Assembly: GCA_902459845.2 (NCBI GenBank)
Contig: CABPSV020000505.1
Location: forward strand, 1 to 14,734
Direction of reading: 5' to 3'
DNA length: 14,734 nt
From: Hepatocystis sp. ex Piliocolobus tephrosceles
Taxonomy: Eukaryota > Apicomplexa > Aconoidasida > Haemosporida > Plasmodiidae
Each line of letters starts with the position of its first letter. The stretch's first letter is position 1. Below, one piece after another: positions 1-11,800 of this stretch. The position numbers were made by a program, and so were the translations under genes. The notes beneath the pieces were generated by a model. The model did no database searches. It was not told where the DNA came from and saw only the letters and a program-made list of their open reading frames with translations.

Positions 1-55
1 ACACACATCTAAATCATTTTTATGACCATCTTCTGAAAATTCTTTCCAACCTAAT
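1..55. repeat. 55-bp exact direct copy of 1392-1446
   Basis: The first 55 bases are identical, in the same orientation, to positions 1392-1446 inside the last exon of the giant minus-strand gene. Identity stops at position 56 (G here, A at 1447). On the minus strand the copied piece encodes the GWKEFSEDGHKNDLDVC part of the giant protein's C-terminus. Here the minus frame meets a stop about five codons past the junction, so this is not a second working copy. Because the window starts inside the copy, its true left limit is unknown. A contig-end assembly join is the likeliest explanation; a real small duplication is possible. Confidence 0.9.
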
Positions 56-302
56 GAGGTCACTAGGTTTTATCACACCTTCTATAATTTCACTAACAAA
101 ATTAGTACATGTTTTAAAAGCGGGTCATTCTTTTTGTAATTATTCAGGAGGTATGAACAAATTAACTTATACAGATAAAAAACATAACAAAAGCATTTTA
201 GATCAATATGAAAAAAAACTCCATTTGTTAAAACCTCAAATGTGGAGACTGTTAAAACCGAATGATGAAATGCGTACGAAACATTTGAAGTGGAGAAAGT
301 GA
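54..302 (+). CDS. small basic protein or C-terminal exon, unidentified
   Basis: An 82-codon frame ends at TGA (300-302). The product is strongly basic, starts with a Met/Arg/Ser/Leu-rich stretch lacking acidic residues (about residues 1-38), and then has a Lys-rich tail ending KHLKWRK. The N-terminus resembles an organellar presequence and the whole could be a small mitochondrial or ribosome-associated protein, but I do not recognise the family. GC content (about 29% by hand for 54-147) is coding-like rather than intergenic-like. The start is doubtful: the ATG at 54 straddles the end of the 55-bp duplicated segment, and the frame is open to the window edge. An in-frame Met at 153 is an alternative. 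An acceptor-like TTATTCAG ending at 147 with a CTAAC motif near 93-97 could instead make this a last exon starting at 148. Confidence 0.5.
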   Translation: MRSLGFITPSIISLTKLVHVLKAGHSFCNYSGGMNKLTYTDKKHNKSILDQYEKKLHLLKPQMWRLLKPNDEMRTKHLKWRK

Positions 303-510
303 AATGTGGACAAATATAGGCAAAAAAAATGAAAGACTTTTTATTTTCCCATAAAAAAAAAAAAAAAAAATTACATATATTTAAAATGTTTTTAAAAATG
401 TTTACAACGATACGTAATACTGTTTATACACTCACACCTTTGTAAGTTGTCGCAAAAAAAAAAAAAAAAATAAAATAAAAAATAAAATAAATAAATAAAT
501 GGGAGGAAGA

Positions 511-570
511 ATGGATGGATGAATGGATGGATGAATGGATGGATGAATGGATAGATAGATGGATGAATGA
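511..570. repeat. 12-bp tandem repeat (atggatggatga), 5 copies
   Basis: There are three perfect copies of atggatggatga (511-546) followed by two degenerate ones (547-570). It lies in non-coding DNA between convergent genes. The unit is itself built from a GGAT/GAAT tetranucleotide, so slippage is the likely origin. Confidence 0.9.
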
Positions 571-995
571 TGAAAGTGTTGTTATTATAAAAAGCTTTTG
601 ATTTGTGTAATGCTTTTGTAAAAATAATTAAAAAGAATACACACGCACAGTTTTCATATATTGTATATATATATATATCTGTATATGTATGAGCATTATA
701 TATAACTGAGTAAAATGAAGTCGAATTAACCAAAAATGATTAACGTTATAGGATACGTGACAAACTTGAAAATTAAATAATGTAAAAAAAAATGCACAGA
801 CATATACATGGGTATATGCACAGACATATGTACGTATGTATGTATATATGTATTTTATTTTTTTTTAAATGTTTACGTTTCAATAATTAACTTTTTTTTT
901 TTTTTTTTTTTTTTGAACATGTGTGTGCAAAAGAATCACATACATGCATATTTTTACACAAATTGTTATATGTTTGAACTTTTGTTTATGGAAAT

Positions 996-1158
996 TTCCC
1001 TTTTTTGTATCTTCCCTTTTTTGTATCTTCCCTTTTTTGTATCTTCCCTTTTTTGTATATTCCCCTTTTTTTTATCTTCCTTTTTTTTTTATCTTCCTTT
1101 TTTTTTTATCTTCCTTTTTTTTTTATCTTCCTTTTTTTTTATCTTCCCTTTTTTGTAT
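996..1158. repeat. 16-17-bp pyrimidine-rich minisatellite
   Basis: About ten copies of a unit of the form TTCCCTTTTTTGTATC lie head to tail. The first and last units keep GTAT, while the central ones have lost the G and lengthened the T-run (CTTTTTTTTTTATCTT type). The plus strand is almost pure pyrimidine, broken mainly by the GTA/TA of each unit. It lies between the two convergent stop codons. Confidence 0.9.
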
Positions 1159-1268
1159 AAAATTAACAAACTCGTACGTACAAAAAGAAATGTACAAAAA
1201 AAAAAAAAAAAAAAAACGTAGGTATTGAGGCAACTCACTTGATTTAACTATTTATCTACTTCATTAGA

Positions 1269-4200
1269 TTATTTAATATCAACTCCGAGTTTTTTAAATA
1301 TATCTTTAATATCTGCATGTCTATCAAGTATTTTTAAAAATTTCATTTTAATACGTGGGTCTCTTAATAAAACAGGTTTATTAACTATTTTACACACATC
1401 TAAATCATTTTTATGACCATCTTCTGAAAATTCTTTCCAACCTAATAAATTGAATTGATGACAAGTACAATCAGCATACATTTGTTTGTTGGTTGTTTCT
1501 TCTGATTGTTCATTTGTGTTAGTTACTTTTGATTCATTTTGATTTATATTAAAATTTGAGTTGTGTACCATATTATTATTAGTTCCGTTATAATAGTTAT
1601 TACTATTGTTCTGATTATAAGTCGTGTTATCGACATTATTATTATTACTGCCTGTACTTAAACCATTATTTACATTTTGTATAGGATTATTATTAACGAA
1701 ATATTCATTTGTGTTATATTTATTTTTAACAGATGTATCATACATATTGTTATTGTCATACATATTATTGTTATTGTCATACATATTATTGTTATTGTCA
1801 TACATATTATTGTTATTGTCATACATATTATTGTTATTGTCATACATATTGTTGTTATCATACATATTGTTGTTATCATACATATTGTTGTTATCATACA
1901 TATTGTTGTTATCATACATATTGTTATTGTCAACATTATCAAAGTTATTGTATGTGTTTTTGTTATTATTATACATATGATTTTCATAAGAATTATATTT
2001 ATCGTTACTATATTTTTGGTCATTTGTAGAATCGTGTTCATAATATATTTGGTAGTTGTCACTGTTTTCATAATCATCATTTTTTTCTTGATCAATATAA
2101 TCAACATTACTTACTTGATTAGATTCTTTATTACCTACCATATTACTTATATTATTTATCATGTTTCCAAACACATTTCCTATCATATTACTACTTGTTT
2201 TTTGTTGTTGTTTTTTTAAATCATTTTCATTTTTTGTTGTAGTATGATTGTAAAAGTTATGTACAAAATTTTGATCAGTTTTTGTATCATTTATAACAAC
2301 ATTATCTTTGGTAGTTTCTTCTAAGTTGTTGTTATAATTGTTGGTATAACTATTACTTTTGTTTTTGTTCATGTTATTTGTATTTATATTTGTATTTATA
2401 TTTGTATTTGTATCTGTATTTGTATCTGTATTTGTATCTGTATTTGTATCTGTATTTGTATCTGTATTTGTTGTTGTATTGTTTTGAATGTTCGTCATAA
2501 ATAGTTTGGATTTATTTTCATTTGTATTAGTGTTTAAATTATTTTCTGTAACATTTTTTTTTGTTAATAAATCATTTATGTTAGTATTTTTATTAGAAAT
2601 ATCAATGGTATTATTTATACTATTGTTAGTATTTGTATTACTAGAACTTAGTATGTTTTCATTATTGTTAGAACCAGTATTTGTAGTTACATTTTCACCA
2701 ACAGTAACATTTACACCAGTACTTGTAATTGCTATTTGAGCTTCATAATCATCAACATGTTTTGAAGGAGCCCTAGATGATAATGTTTTTCTACTCCTAA
2801 AATGATCTTCGAATGTATTTTTATCATTTTTTTTAAATTGTTTGTTTTTTGTTTGTTGTTGTAGTAATTGCATCGTATTACTTACTTCTGTTTTTTTTTT
2901 TTGTAATTTATTATTTTCTTCTTTTAATAAATTAATATAATTATTTAATGCATGTGTTCCATCAATAGTTTTTGTTTTATTTTCTTGTGCTTTATTAAAT
3001 AAAGTGTAACTAACTCGATCCATGTCATTTTCATTTATAAACAGATTTGATTGAATATCACAAAATAAATGAGAACAATAATCATAAATATTTTTATTTG
3101 CAGCAGGAAAAAAGTCATTAAAATTTATATTTTTATTACTAAGTAAATAATTATTATCTAAATGTTGATATGATTCATATGCTTTTATAATTTTATTTAT
3201 GATCAATTCAGAATAAAATAACTTATTTAATTTGTAAAATAAAAATTTGTTATTTACCATTAAATTGGTATTATTAAAAAGAGAGTTGAAATAGAATAAA
3301 TAATCTTTATAGAGATATGTGTCAGTAGAGATGTCTTCTTTTTCGTGTTTTTTATTGTTGTTAACTGTGTCAGTTGTTCTAGTAGTCAACTCATCATGTA
3401 CCTCTTTATTTATCTCTTTATTTATCTCTTTATTTACCTCTTTATTTATCTCTTTATTTATCTCTTTACTTACATCTTTATTTACCTCTTTATTTACCTC
3501 TTTATTTACCTCTTTTTGTATCTTTTCCTTATTTACAACTTCTCTTTTATAAATCAAACGTAGTTCATTCAAATCATAACAAACAAACATAAGAAAATTT
3601 TTAAAAGTTATTTTGGAAACATAAACAGAATTTAAAAGTAAAACTTTTTTTTTAATTAATTTTAGTTTATCAATTGTTTGTAATATAATATTTGATAATA
3701 TGCATAAAGAGCAGTTTGGTTGTTCACCCTTGGTTGTTATGTTTGTCTGTTCTCTATCCGTTTCGTTTGTGTAGTTATTTATATCTTCAGTTAGATGTAT
3801 ATCACTGCTTCTGGTTAAGTGGGTACTTAACTTATCAGTACTACCATCCGTGTCATTCGCTCCACCTGTATCAGTTGCTCCACCTGTGTCAATTGCTCCA
3901 CCTGTGTCAATTGCTCCATATGTGCCAGTTGCTCCACCTGTATCAGTTGCTCCACCTGTGTCAATTGCTCCATATGTGCCAGTTGCTCCATATGTGCCAG
4001 TTGCTCCATATGTGCCAGTTGCTCCATATGTGCCAGTTGCTCCACTTATGTTATTTACTCCATCCGTGTCACTCACTTCATTTTCACCATTCGTTTTGTT
4101 CGATTCGTTCGAAAACTTGCGTTTGTAACATGTTACAACTTTTGTATTATATTTTTCTTTAATTTTTTTTACAATATAAAGATGTAAATTTATGATACTG

Positions 4201-7200
4201 TTTAACAATGTGTTTAAAAAATTTTTTTTAAACTCGTCCATATATTCTTGAAGATATGTATCATTTTTATTATTATTATGTGTGGTAGTAGTTGTTTCGT
4301 TAATATTTTCCTTACCAACTGTTGTTTTTGTTTTTATTTTTGTCTGAAATTGTTTATCGTTGGCGACATTACTATTACGTGTGTTAAGTTCAGTTTGTAT
4401 ACGATTTTTTAAATGTCTCATAAAATCTACATACCCATACCCATCATGTTGTATGATGAGCAAAAGAATAAACAAGGAATTAAAATTATAATTAATAATT
4501 TGCATAATAATATTTAATATAATATTTATAATATGGATATATTCATATATTTCTATGAGTTTGTTATTTACATTTTCAATAATGTCAAAATAGAAACAAA
4601 AAAATTGTAAGATTTGTGAAAAGTTCATTGATTGATTTAATTTGATAAAGAAGTCGTTTGCATGTATGTAACATAATTCTTTTTCAAAATGTTGTAATAA
4701 CTTTTTTTTGTTCGCTAAATTAAAATTTTTTATTTTTCTTTTTAAAAAAATGGTTCTTTTGTTACTGTTGTTATTGTTGTTACTGTTTCCATTGTCACTA
4801 CGATACTTATTTTTATACGTATGTATATACTTAAAAAACAAAGTTTCTAAATTTTTATCTACATGAAAAAAAATAAAAAAATAAAATAATTTATTTTGTA
4901 ATACTTGGTTAATGTTTATTAAACAAAAATGAACAGTCTTCATATCTGTATAATCATTATATTTATAGACAACATCTTTGTTATGCGTATCTACAATTTT
5001 ATTAGTTTTAATTAGTTCAAAATAATATTCTACCAAATATTTCATATATTTTATAAAATTCGGACAACTAAATAGTATTTTCTGCTTGTCACTACTACTA
5101 CTAGTAGTACTACTACTACCGCTGTTGTTGTTTTGGTTCACTTCGTATGAATATGTATTACTATCAGATATATATTTTTTTTTTTTATTTTCTTTATTGT
5201 CATTATCAGAGTTTATTATTAAGTCATTTTCTTTATAAAAAAGTTCTTTTGGTATAAATAAATTATTTGGAAATAAATTATTTGATAAACGAGGTGAGGT
5301 AATATTTTGGTTCGATTTTGTAGTGACCTGTTTTTGTGTTATAGGAACAGTAGATATAACATCGTTTAAATATGTACTAACGTTGTTACGTTCACCCAAA
5401 GAAGTATTAATATTTTCGTCACCAAAAACAGTATTAGAATTATATAAAATACAATTTTTGTTAAAAAAAATAAAAAGTACATATGTATATCCATTAAATA
5501 TAGTAGCTGACAATTTTAATATACATCTAATTAGTTCTTGAGGGAAAATATGTTTCATATTTTTGATTATATTACATAATACGATTAATAATTTATTACA
5601 TGGTAAACATAATAATTTTATTAATTTATTATAGTTATTTTGATTATTATTAAAAAAACAGATTTTTAAAATGTCTACTATAAAATTTAAAATATTACTT
5701 AATTGTTTTAAATTATAAATTTCTTCATTGTATGTATAATATATGTTATTAGCTTGTGTGTTATTATAAGAATAAAAAGAAAAATAATTAATTTTATTTA
5801 TGGATAAACTTACATTATTATTATTTATATCATCATCATCATCCTCCTGATTTTTTTTATTAAATGTATTCAAATTAGATATAATTTTATAAATATGTTC
5901 CAATAGTAATGAAAAAATAGGTATTCGATGGTTGATAAATAAAACACAACAATAAGTACTTAAACATCGAGCTAACATATTATTACTTTTACTTAATCTA
6001 ATAATAAAATTAATATAATCACATAAATCTTCATAATATGTATATTCTTTATTTTTTAATTCCTTTTTAATTAATATAACTTTATTTTTTACATCTACGT
6101 TTAAACTTTTCATATTTATATTAGTATCTAATATGTATTCTTGTTTTCTCAACTTTTCTAATATACATTCTTCCTCATCCATATCTTCACTTCCGTCAAT
6201 AAAGTTTTTAATTGCATATGGTCGAGTTGATATAATTAATTTAGGTTTTTTGTAAGAACATAAATCTATCATCTTTTGTTGATTTTTGTCGGCTATCTTT
6301 TTATTTTTTTGGGATTTGTTATAGCTCTGTTTTTTTTCTTTTTTTTTTTTACTATTGTTAAGGTTGAGTTTTTTTTTTAATCTGTCAAAGAAACTCATCT
6401 TATTGATATCTCCGTCGTTGTTCTCATTTTCTCTATTCTTATCCTTATCACTACCCTTATCACTACCCTCATCGCTATCCTCATCGCTACCCTTGTCACT
6501 ACCCTTGTCACTACCCTTGTCACTACCCTTATCACTACCCTTGTCACTACCCTTGTCACTACCCTTGTTACTACCCGTGTTACTACCCTTGTTACTACCC
6601 TCGTCACTATCACATTTCGAATTAATACGATTCAAAGTATCGTTAACAACACCTTTCTCGTCATTCTGTTCATACTTTTTACACGTTGATAAAAAAGAAA
6701 TACCACTTGTATCACTTCCAATATAATTTCTTAACAAATTATATTCGTTTTTTTTTATTAAAATATCAGTTGAGTTTGTGTTGTTAAATGTAGTAGTATT
6801 GTTATCTTCTTGACCAATTTTTGTAATATAACCTAACCCATTCACATTATTCAAATGGATTGTTAAATTTCCTAATAGTGATACATTTTCATTATTATAT
6901 GTTTTATATTTATTATTATTACTAATAAGTAACATGTTATTATCTTCGTATGGTTCTGTTGCATTGTGAATACTGAATATACGAAATATTTCGGAACAAG
7001 GTTCATATAATATTCTTTTTTTTATATCTATCGAACAACATAAATATAACATACTATTTTTATCATTTGGTTGTAATGATAATTGAGTAGGTTGTGTATC
7101 ATTATTATTTATTTTACAATATAAAATAACTTTTTCTAATTTTCTTTTTTTTCCAGAATTTGTATTAGTTCTGCTTATTACTTTTGATTTATAACTAGTA

Positions 7201-8439
7201 TTGCTTCTGGTATCTACAGTAGTACTATTTTTTTTTTTTTTTTTTTTTTCTTTTATCTTTGTTTTTTTTCCCGATTTAGACATAGCCGAAATAACGCTTT
7301 TATTTTCATATGAACTTAATTTTGTGGATTCATTATATTCTTGATTCAACCAATGTTCAGATGTATTGTCATTAATTCCGTCACTAGAATTGTTATCATT
7401 GTCACTGTTAAATGTTTCGTTCGTTTTTCCCATTTGACTTGAATTACTGACTTGACTGTCTTCACTTATTTCACTCTCCTCATTCGAATCATCTGTTTCG
7501 CTTAAAAATTCAGAATACTTTTTAGTTAACATGCTAGAATAATAGTTAAAAATCTTTTCATTGCATTTTTGTACCTTTTGTTTGTTATAAGTAAAACCTA
7601 TGTTAATAGTAGAATCGTTTTTTTTTTTTTTCTTTTTTTTATCAGCCTTATCAGCCTTATCAGCCTTATTGGTTTTATTCGTTTTATTGGTAGTGTCGAT
7701 ATCCACAAAATCAATATCTACACTTGTACATGCACTATTATCATCATCATCATCATCATCATCATCACCATCACCATCACCATCACCATCACCATCCTGT
7801 TCTGTATATGTATCATTTGTTATGTTCAAGTTGTCATTTTCACTACCATTGTTATATTTATTATATGAAGATGTGATTTCTTCTAAATCTATTTCATTCA
7901 ATGTAGTTAATTCTGTTTGAGAAGGATAATAAAAAAATTGTTGAAATTGTGTTTGTATTGAATCTTTGTCGTGTTGTTGTTGATTATCCTGATCTTGGTC
8001 ATAACTATTACTCAACTGTAAACCAGTTTTAGTTGTTTCATAACATATATTATTCAAATGTTTAGTAATATAAAACGTATGAATATATTGTGGAAATACG
8101 TGTTTAAAATCAAAGAAAGTAGAAAGAAGTAACATCCCTGCTGTAGCATAGGAAGGAAGTACTCTTGTATATTTTAAAATAGATATAAACAAAAAGGTTT
8201 GATTCTCTGATGTATTATGAAACCATAAATAAAATATTCTTAAAATATAAATTATATTATATCTTAGTAAAAATATAGATGTCTCATGATTATATTCGGA
8301 TATATTATTAGATCCAATCCAGTCGTTAAAACTTAACAATTTGTTTAACAAATACAGTAAAGCATAAAACAGTTCATTGTTCCGATATGATTTTAACACT
8401 GGTGTTGTCAAGAATGTATTGTTATTACCATAACAATTG

Positions 8440-8471
<32 letters not shown>

Positions 8472-8773
8472 GCTATAAGTTAAATGGTAAAAAAAGTTAA
8501 AAACAATGTTTAAAATACTTTTTACTAATGTTAATGTATTTACCCTATATTTTAATAGTTTGTATAATTTTTTTCCACTCATTTTATTAAAATTTATTAA
8601 AGCTAACTTAAATGTATTTACATTTAGAAAAAAAATACTTTTTGATATTAATTTTATAATAAACTCTAAATTGTTTTCATGATATAATACAGTTCCTATG
8701 TTTTCAAATTTTATATAGTTTGTTTTTTTTATATAATTTTTTAGTATTAAATATTTATAACTCGAGTTAAGAG

Positions 8774-8775
<2 letters not shown>
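1269..8775 (-). CDS. last exon, segment downstream of the poly(A) frame break (C-terminal ~2,500 residues)
   Basis: The frame is open from the poly(A) run to TAA at 1269. A Met at 8582 gives 2,437 codons, but it is unlikely to be the true start: the 64 codons above it (TLNSSYKYLILKNYI... then NFNK) are open, hydrophobic and free of intergenic-type homopolymers. Numbering from that Met: residues 1-185 are helix-rich; 190-490 are acidic, Asn- and Lys-rich; 660-715 are GSDK repeats; about 840-1100 and 1240-1420 are helical blocks with Phe/Ile/Leu-rich segments; 1514-1579 are GATGTY repeats; 1691-1728 are EVNKE repeats; about 1770-1880 is mixed; 2000-2380 are Asn-rich with NTDT and MYDNNN repeats. 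The last about 55 residues are non-repetitive, include a C-T-C-H motif and end KKLGVDIK. Hydrophobic stretches look like buried solenoid helices rather than membrane spans. Confidence 0.8.
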
Positions 8776-8822
<47 letters not shown>

Positions 8823-11800
8823 GTAATGTAGATTTTTTTTTTTTATTTCCTGTTAAACCGATTTTATCTTCCTCTAAGGTATTAAAAATAGGTTCGTTTT
8901 TTTCATCTAATTTATTTTTGTATATATACAAATAATTGTTGGTAGATTTAATTTTTTTATCATACGTATCACATCGTTTTCGTTTGACTTGTTTTTTAAC
9001 ATTACTAGTAGTAGTAGTACTACCAGCATTATCGCTATTATTTCCATTACAATATTTACTACTATTATAATCGCTATAATTACCATAGACACTATTATCA
9101 TTAGTAGTCTCTGATATATGCTCTGATGTTGTCTCGTCTGGCATACATGTATCGTCCATTTCGTCCATTTCGTCCATTTCGTCCATTTCGTCCATTTCGT
9201 TCGTTTCGTCTGTTTCGTCTGTTTCGTCTGTTTCGTCTGTTTCGCCTGTTTCGTCTGTTTCGTCCGTTTCGTCTGTTTCGTCCGTTTCGTCTGTTTCGTC
9301 CGTTTCGTCCGTTTCTTCTGTTTTATTATTTTTTTTTTCTCCTTCCTCATTAACATCGTATATATTACTAAAATAACTTATGTTTGGACATAAATTCATG
9401 TAATAATATAACAATTTTAATGCTAAAATAGGATAAGTGTTGTTATCCATTTTTTTAGTAAGACTATTTATATTTGAATTATTAGTAGTGTTACTATTTA
9501 TATTATCATCTAACTCTTCCAACAATTCAACAAATCTATCATTTATGTTAGTACCTAAATAGGTACAATTTTTTGATGCATTTTTTATATATATATCATT
9601 GTTTAACTTACAGTTATAATTATTCAACTCTTTTGATTTTTTTAAAAGATATTTGTCCTTCTCAACAGCACAACATTGTATTAGTTTATTAATATTAGGT
9701 GTGTATGTTGATTTTAGAGGTATTAAATTTATACCATTTGTATATGTATTATTATCTTTAATTATATTTTTTTTTTCAATATTTTTACAAAGTTCAGTTT
9801 GTCCATCTGTAACTAACATACTGGATACACATTTTTGAAATATTTTATTATTTTCATTTAATTTTTTTTTTTGTATACCTATTTCGTTGTATTTTTTCTT
9901 TTCATATTTATACAAATCTGCATGTATATTTTTTAAATTTTCATATAGATGAAAATATTGTTTATATAACAGCGTGTCATTACTTATATAATTATTTAAT
10001 GTAATTCTGTGAAACTTTTTTTTATATTCCAAAGTACCAAATGACAAATCTTTTTTTTTTTTTATTTCTCCTGTTATATTTTTTATCTCCTCAAGGCAAA
10101 CAAATATGGAGTAACCAAAGTGAAAAACGAAGTGTCCAGAGTCGTCATAAAGAATTAAATTATAAATAATGTTCATTAGGTATCGAATAGTTACTAAAAT
10201 ATACTCATTGGGGTTATCATCGTCCGTTTTGTCAGTTTGACTGTTATTTTGGTCTGTTCGGCTGTTATTTTGGTCTGTTCGGCTGTTATTTTTGTCTGTT
10301 CGGCTGTTATTTTTGTCTGTTCGGCTGTTATTTTTGTCTGTTCGGCTGTTATTTTGGTCTGTTTGGCTGTTATTTTGGTCTGTTTGGCTGTTATTTTTGT
10401 CTTTTTGACCCATTTGGCTGCTGTCGTTTGTCATATATTCATCCCCACCGTTACATGTGTTACTTGTTACTCCTTTTGTAAGGTCCGAACTGTCACTTAT
10501 TTTATTTTTTAACTCTGCATTTTGATCTACGTTGTTTATAACCGGATTGTTGACACTACCTCGATTAACATATCCCTTACGCTCATACTCTCCCTCCAAA
10601 TAAATAAAATAATAAAATAAATAAATAATGTGTAAAAAAAAATTAAAGAAATTGGTGTTGTTATATAGAGCTAGTTTGGATAATGGGTAAGAACATAAAG
10701 CATTAAAATGTTTTAAATGTGTTAATGAAATTTGTTTTCCTAATATAAAAAACTGATTAATTAAGGTATCAGTTTTAAAAAATATTTTTATTGATGTTAA
10801 TATATAAGCACAATAATTACGTGTATTTTTTATATCTTTATAATTATATCCATTTAAATATATAAGTTCTGGTATATCTTTATTTCTAATAACATCATTG
10901 TAAGTGTAAATACATTTGGTATTATCATAAAAAAAGTTTTTCTCATTATATAAAAAATCAACATGCATAGATTCTATATTATTTGTAAATTCTTTTTCTT
11001 CTTTTGTGTTCTGGTCATCCAAAAATACATTATTAGATTCGAAGTTAGTATTACCATTTATAGTATTATTATTTTCTTCAAAATATTCTTTATTGTTTAT
11101 ATTGTTACTACTGTTATTATGAATAATAGTTTCTGTTATTTCATCAATTGATCCGGTTTCATATGTGTCCATATTATTATCATAAAAATTTATATTATTT
11201 TTTATTTTGTTAGATGTTGGAAAATCTACTCCTTCATTCATAATATTGCGATCATAAGGATCGTTATATTGACTACAAGTTTCGTTATTATTATTTTTTT
11301 TTATGAACTGGTCATTATTATAATCATTATCATCATTTTCATTATTCATATCTATCGAAACATGATCAATTAATTCAGTTTTGTTAATATCATTACTTGC
11401 TATATCATTAATAGTAGTACCTAATTCTTTCATTTTTTTATTTATAATTAAACATATATTTTTATATGTATTTTCATATAAAGATATATCATGTTGTGAT
11501 AATAAATTTATTCCACCTAAACAATTCAAAAAGAAATAAATAAAATCGTTAACTGTCGTTATAAAACAAATATCATATGAATTTAAAAATAATGAACTAC
11601 TAATGTGTGCTTCAAATTCCTTCAAAATATAAAGAAACAAAAAAAAAAATTGATTCGATTGTAAATAAAAAATAATATAATTATGTAATTTATGTATATA
11701 ATAACAATCCCTTTTATTTGTATTATCATTCAAAAATATTTCATTCTCGTAAAAAAAGTCATAACAACTATTTTTACTTTTATAATTACACGAATGTATA

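Larger units (their letters stand above)
303..1268. other. convergent intergenic region
   Basis: This is about 1 kb between the stop of the small plus-strand gene and the stop of the giant minus-strand gene, so it should carry both 3' UTRs and poly(A) sites. It is A/T-only over long stretches, with A-runs near 353-370, 453-469 and 1196-1216, a T-run near 892-914, TA dinucleotides near 660-679, a 12-bp repeat and a pyrimidine-rich minisatellite (both listed separately). Open frames here are short and translate to low complexity. I see no RNA gene. AATAAA-like motifs are too frequent in this composition to choose a poly(A) site. Confidence 0.7.

Noticed and set aside
392..1228. Short frames in the intergenic region (HPFIHPFIHP, and FFFIFLFFLSS types)
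   Set aside because: They are direct translations of the 12-bp and 16-17-bp repeats and of homopolymers.
1624..2219. Several plus- and minus-strand frames over the MYDNNN region
   Set aside because: All are alternative-frame readings of the 18/21-bp repeat (SYILLL, HIIVIVI, ICMITT) inside the giant gene.
3401..4043. Regular repeats as a CRISPR array
   Set aside because: Units are contiguous with no unique spacers, keep the coding frame, and the genome is eukaryotic.
3692..4162. Plus-strand 156-codon frame (QLLHLCQLLHMC type)
   Set aside because: It is the antisense of the 18-bp coding repeat; repeats without stops stay open in several frames.
8776..8821. An intron removing the poly(A) run
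   Set aside because: No donor before it pairs with a pyrimidine-tract acceptor after it: the coding strand here is poly(A), and the 64 codons downstream read as coding right up to the run.
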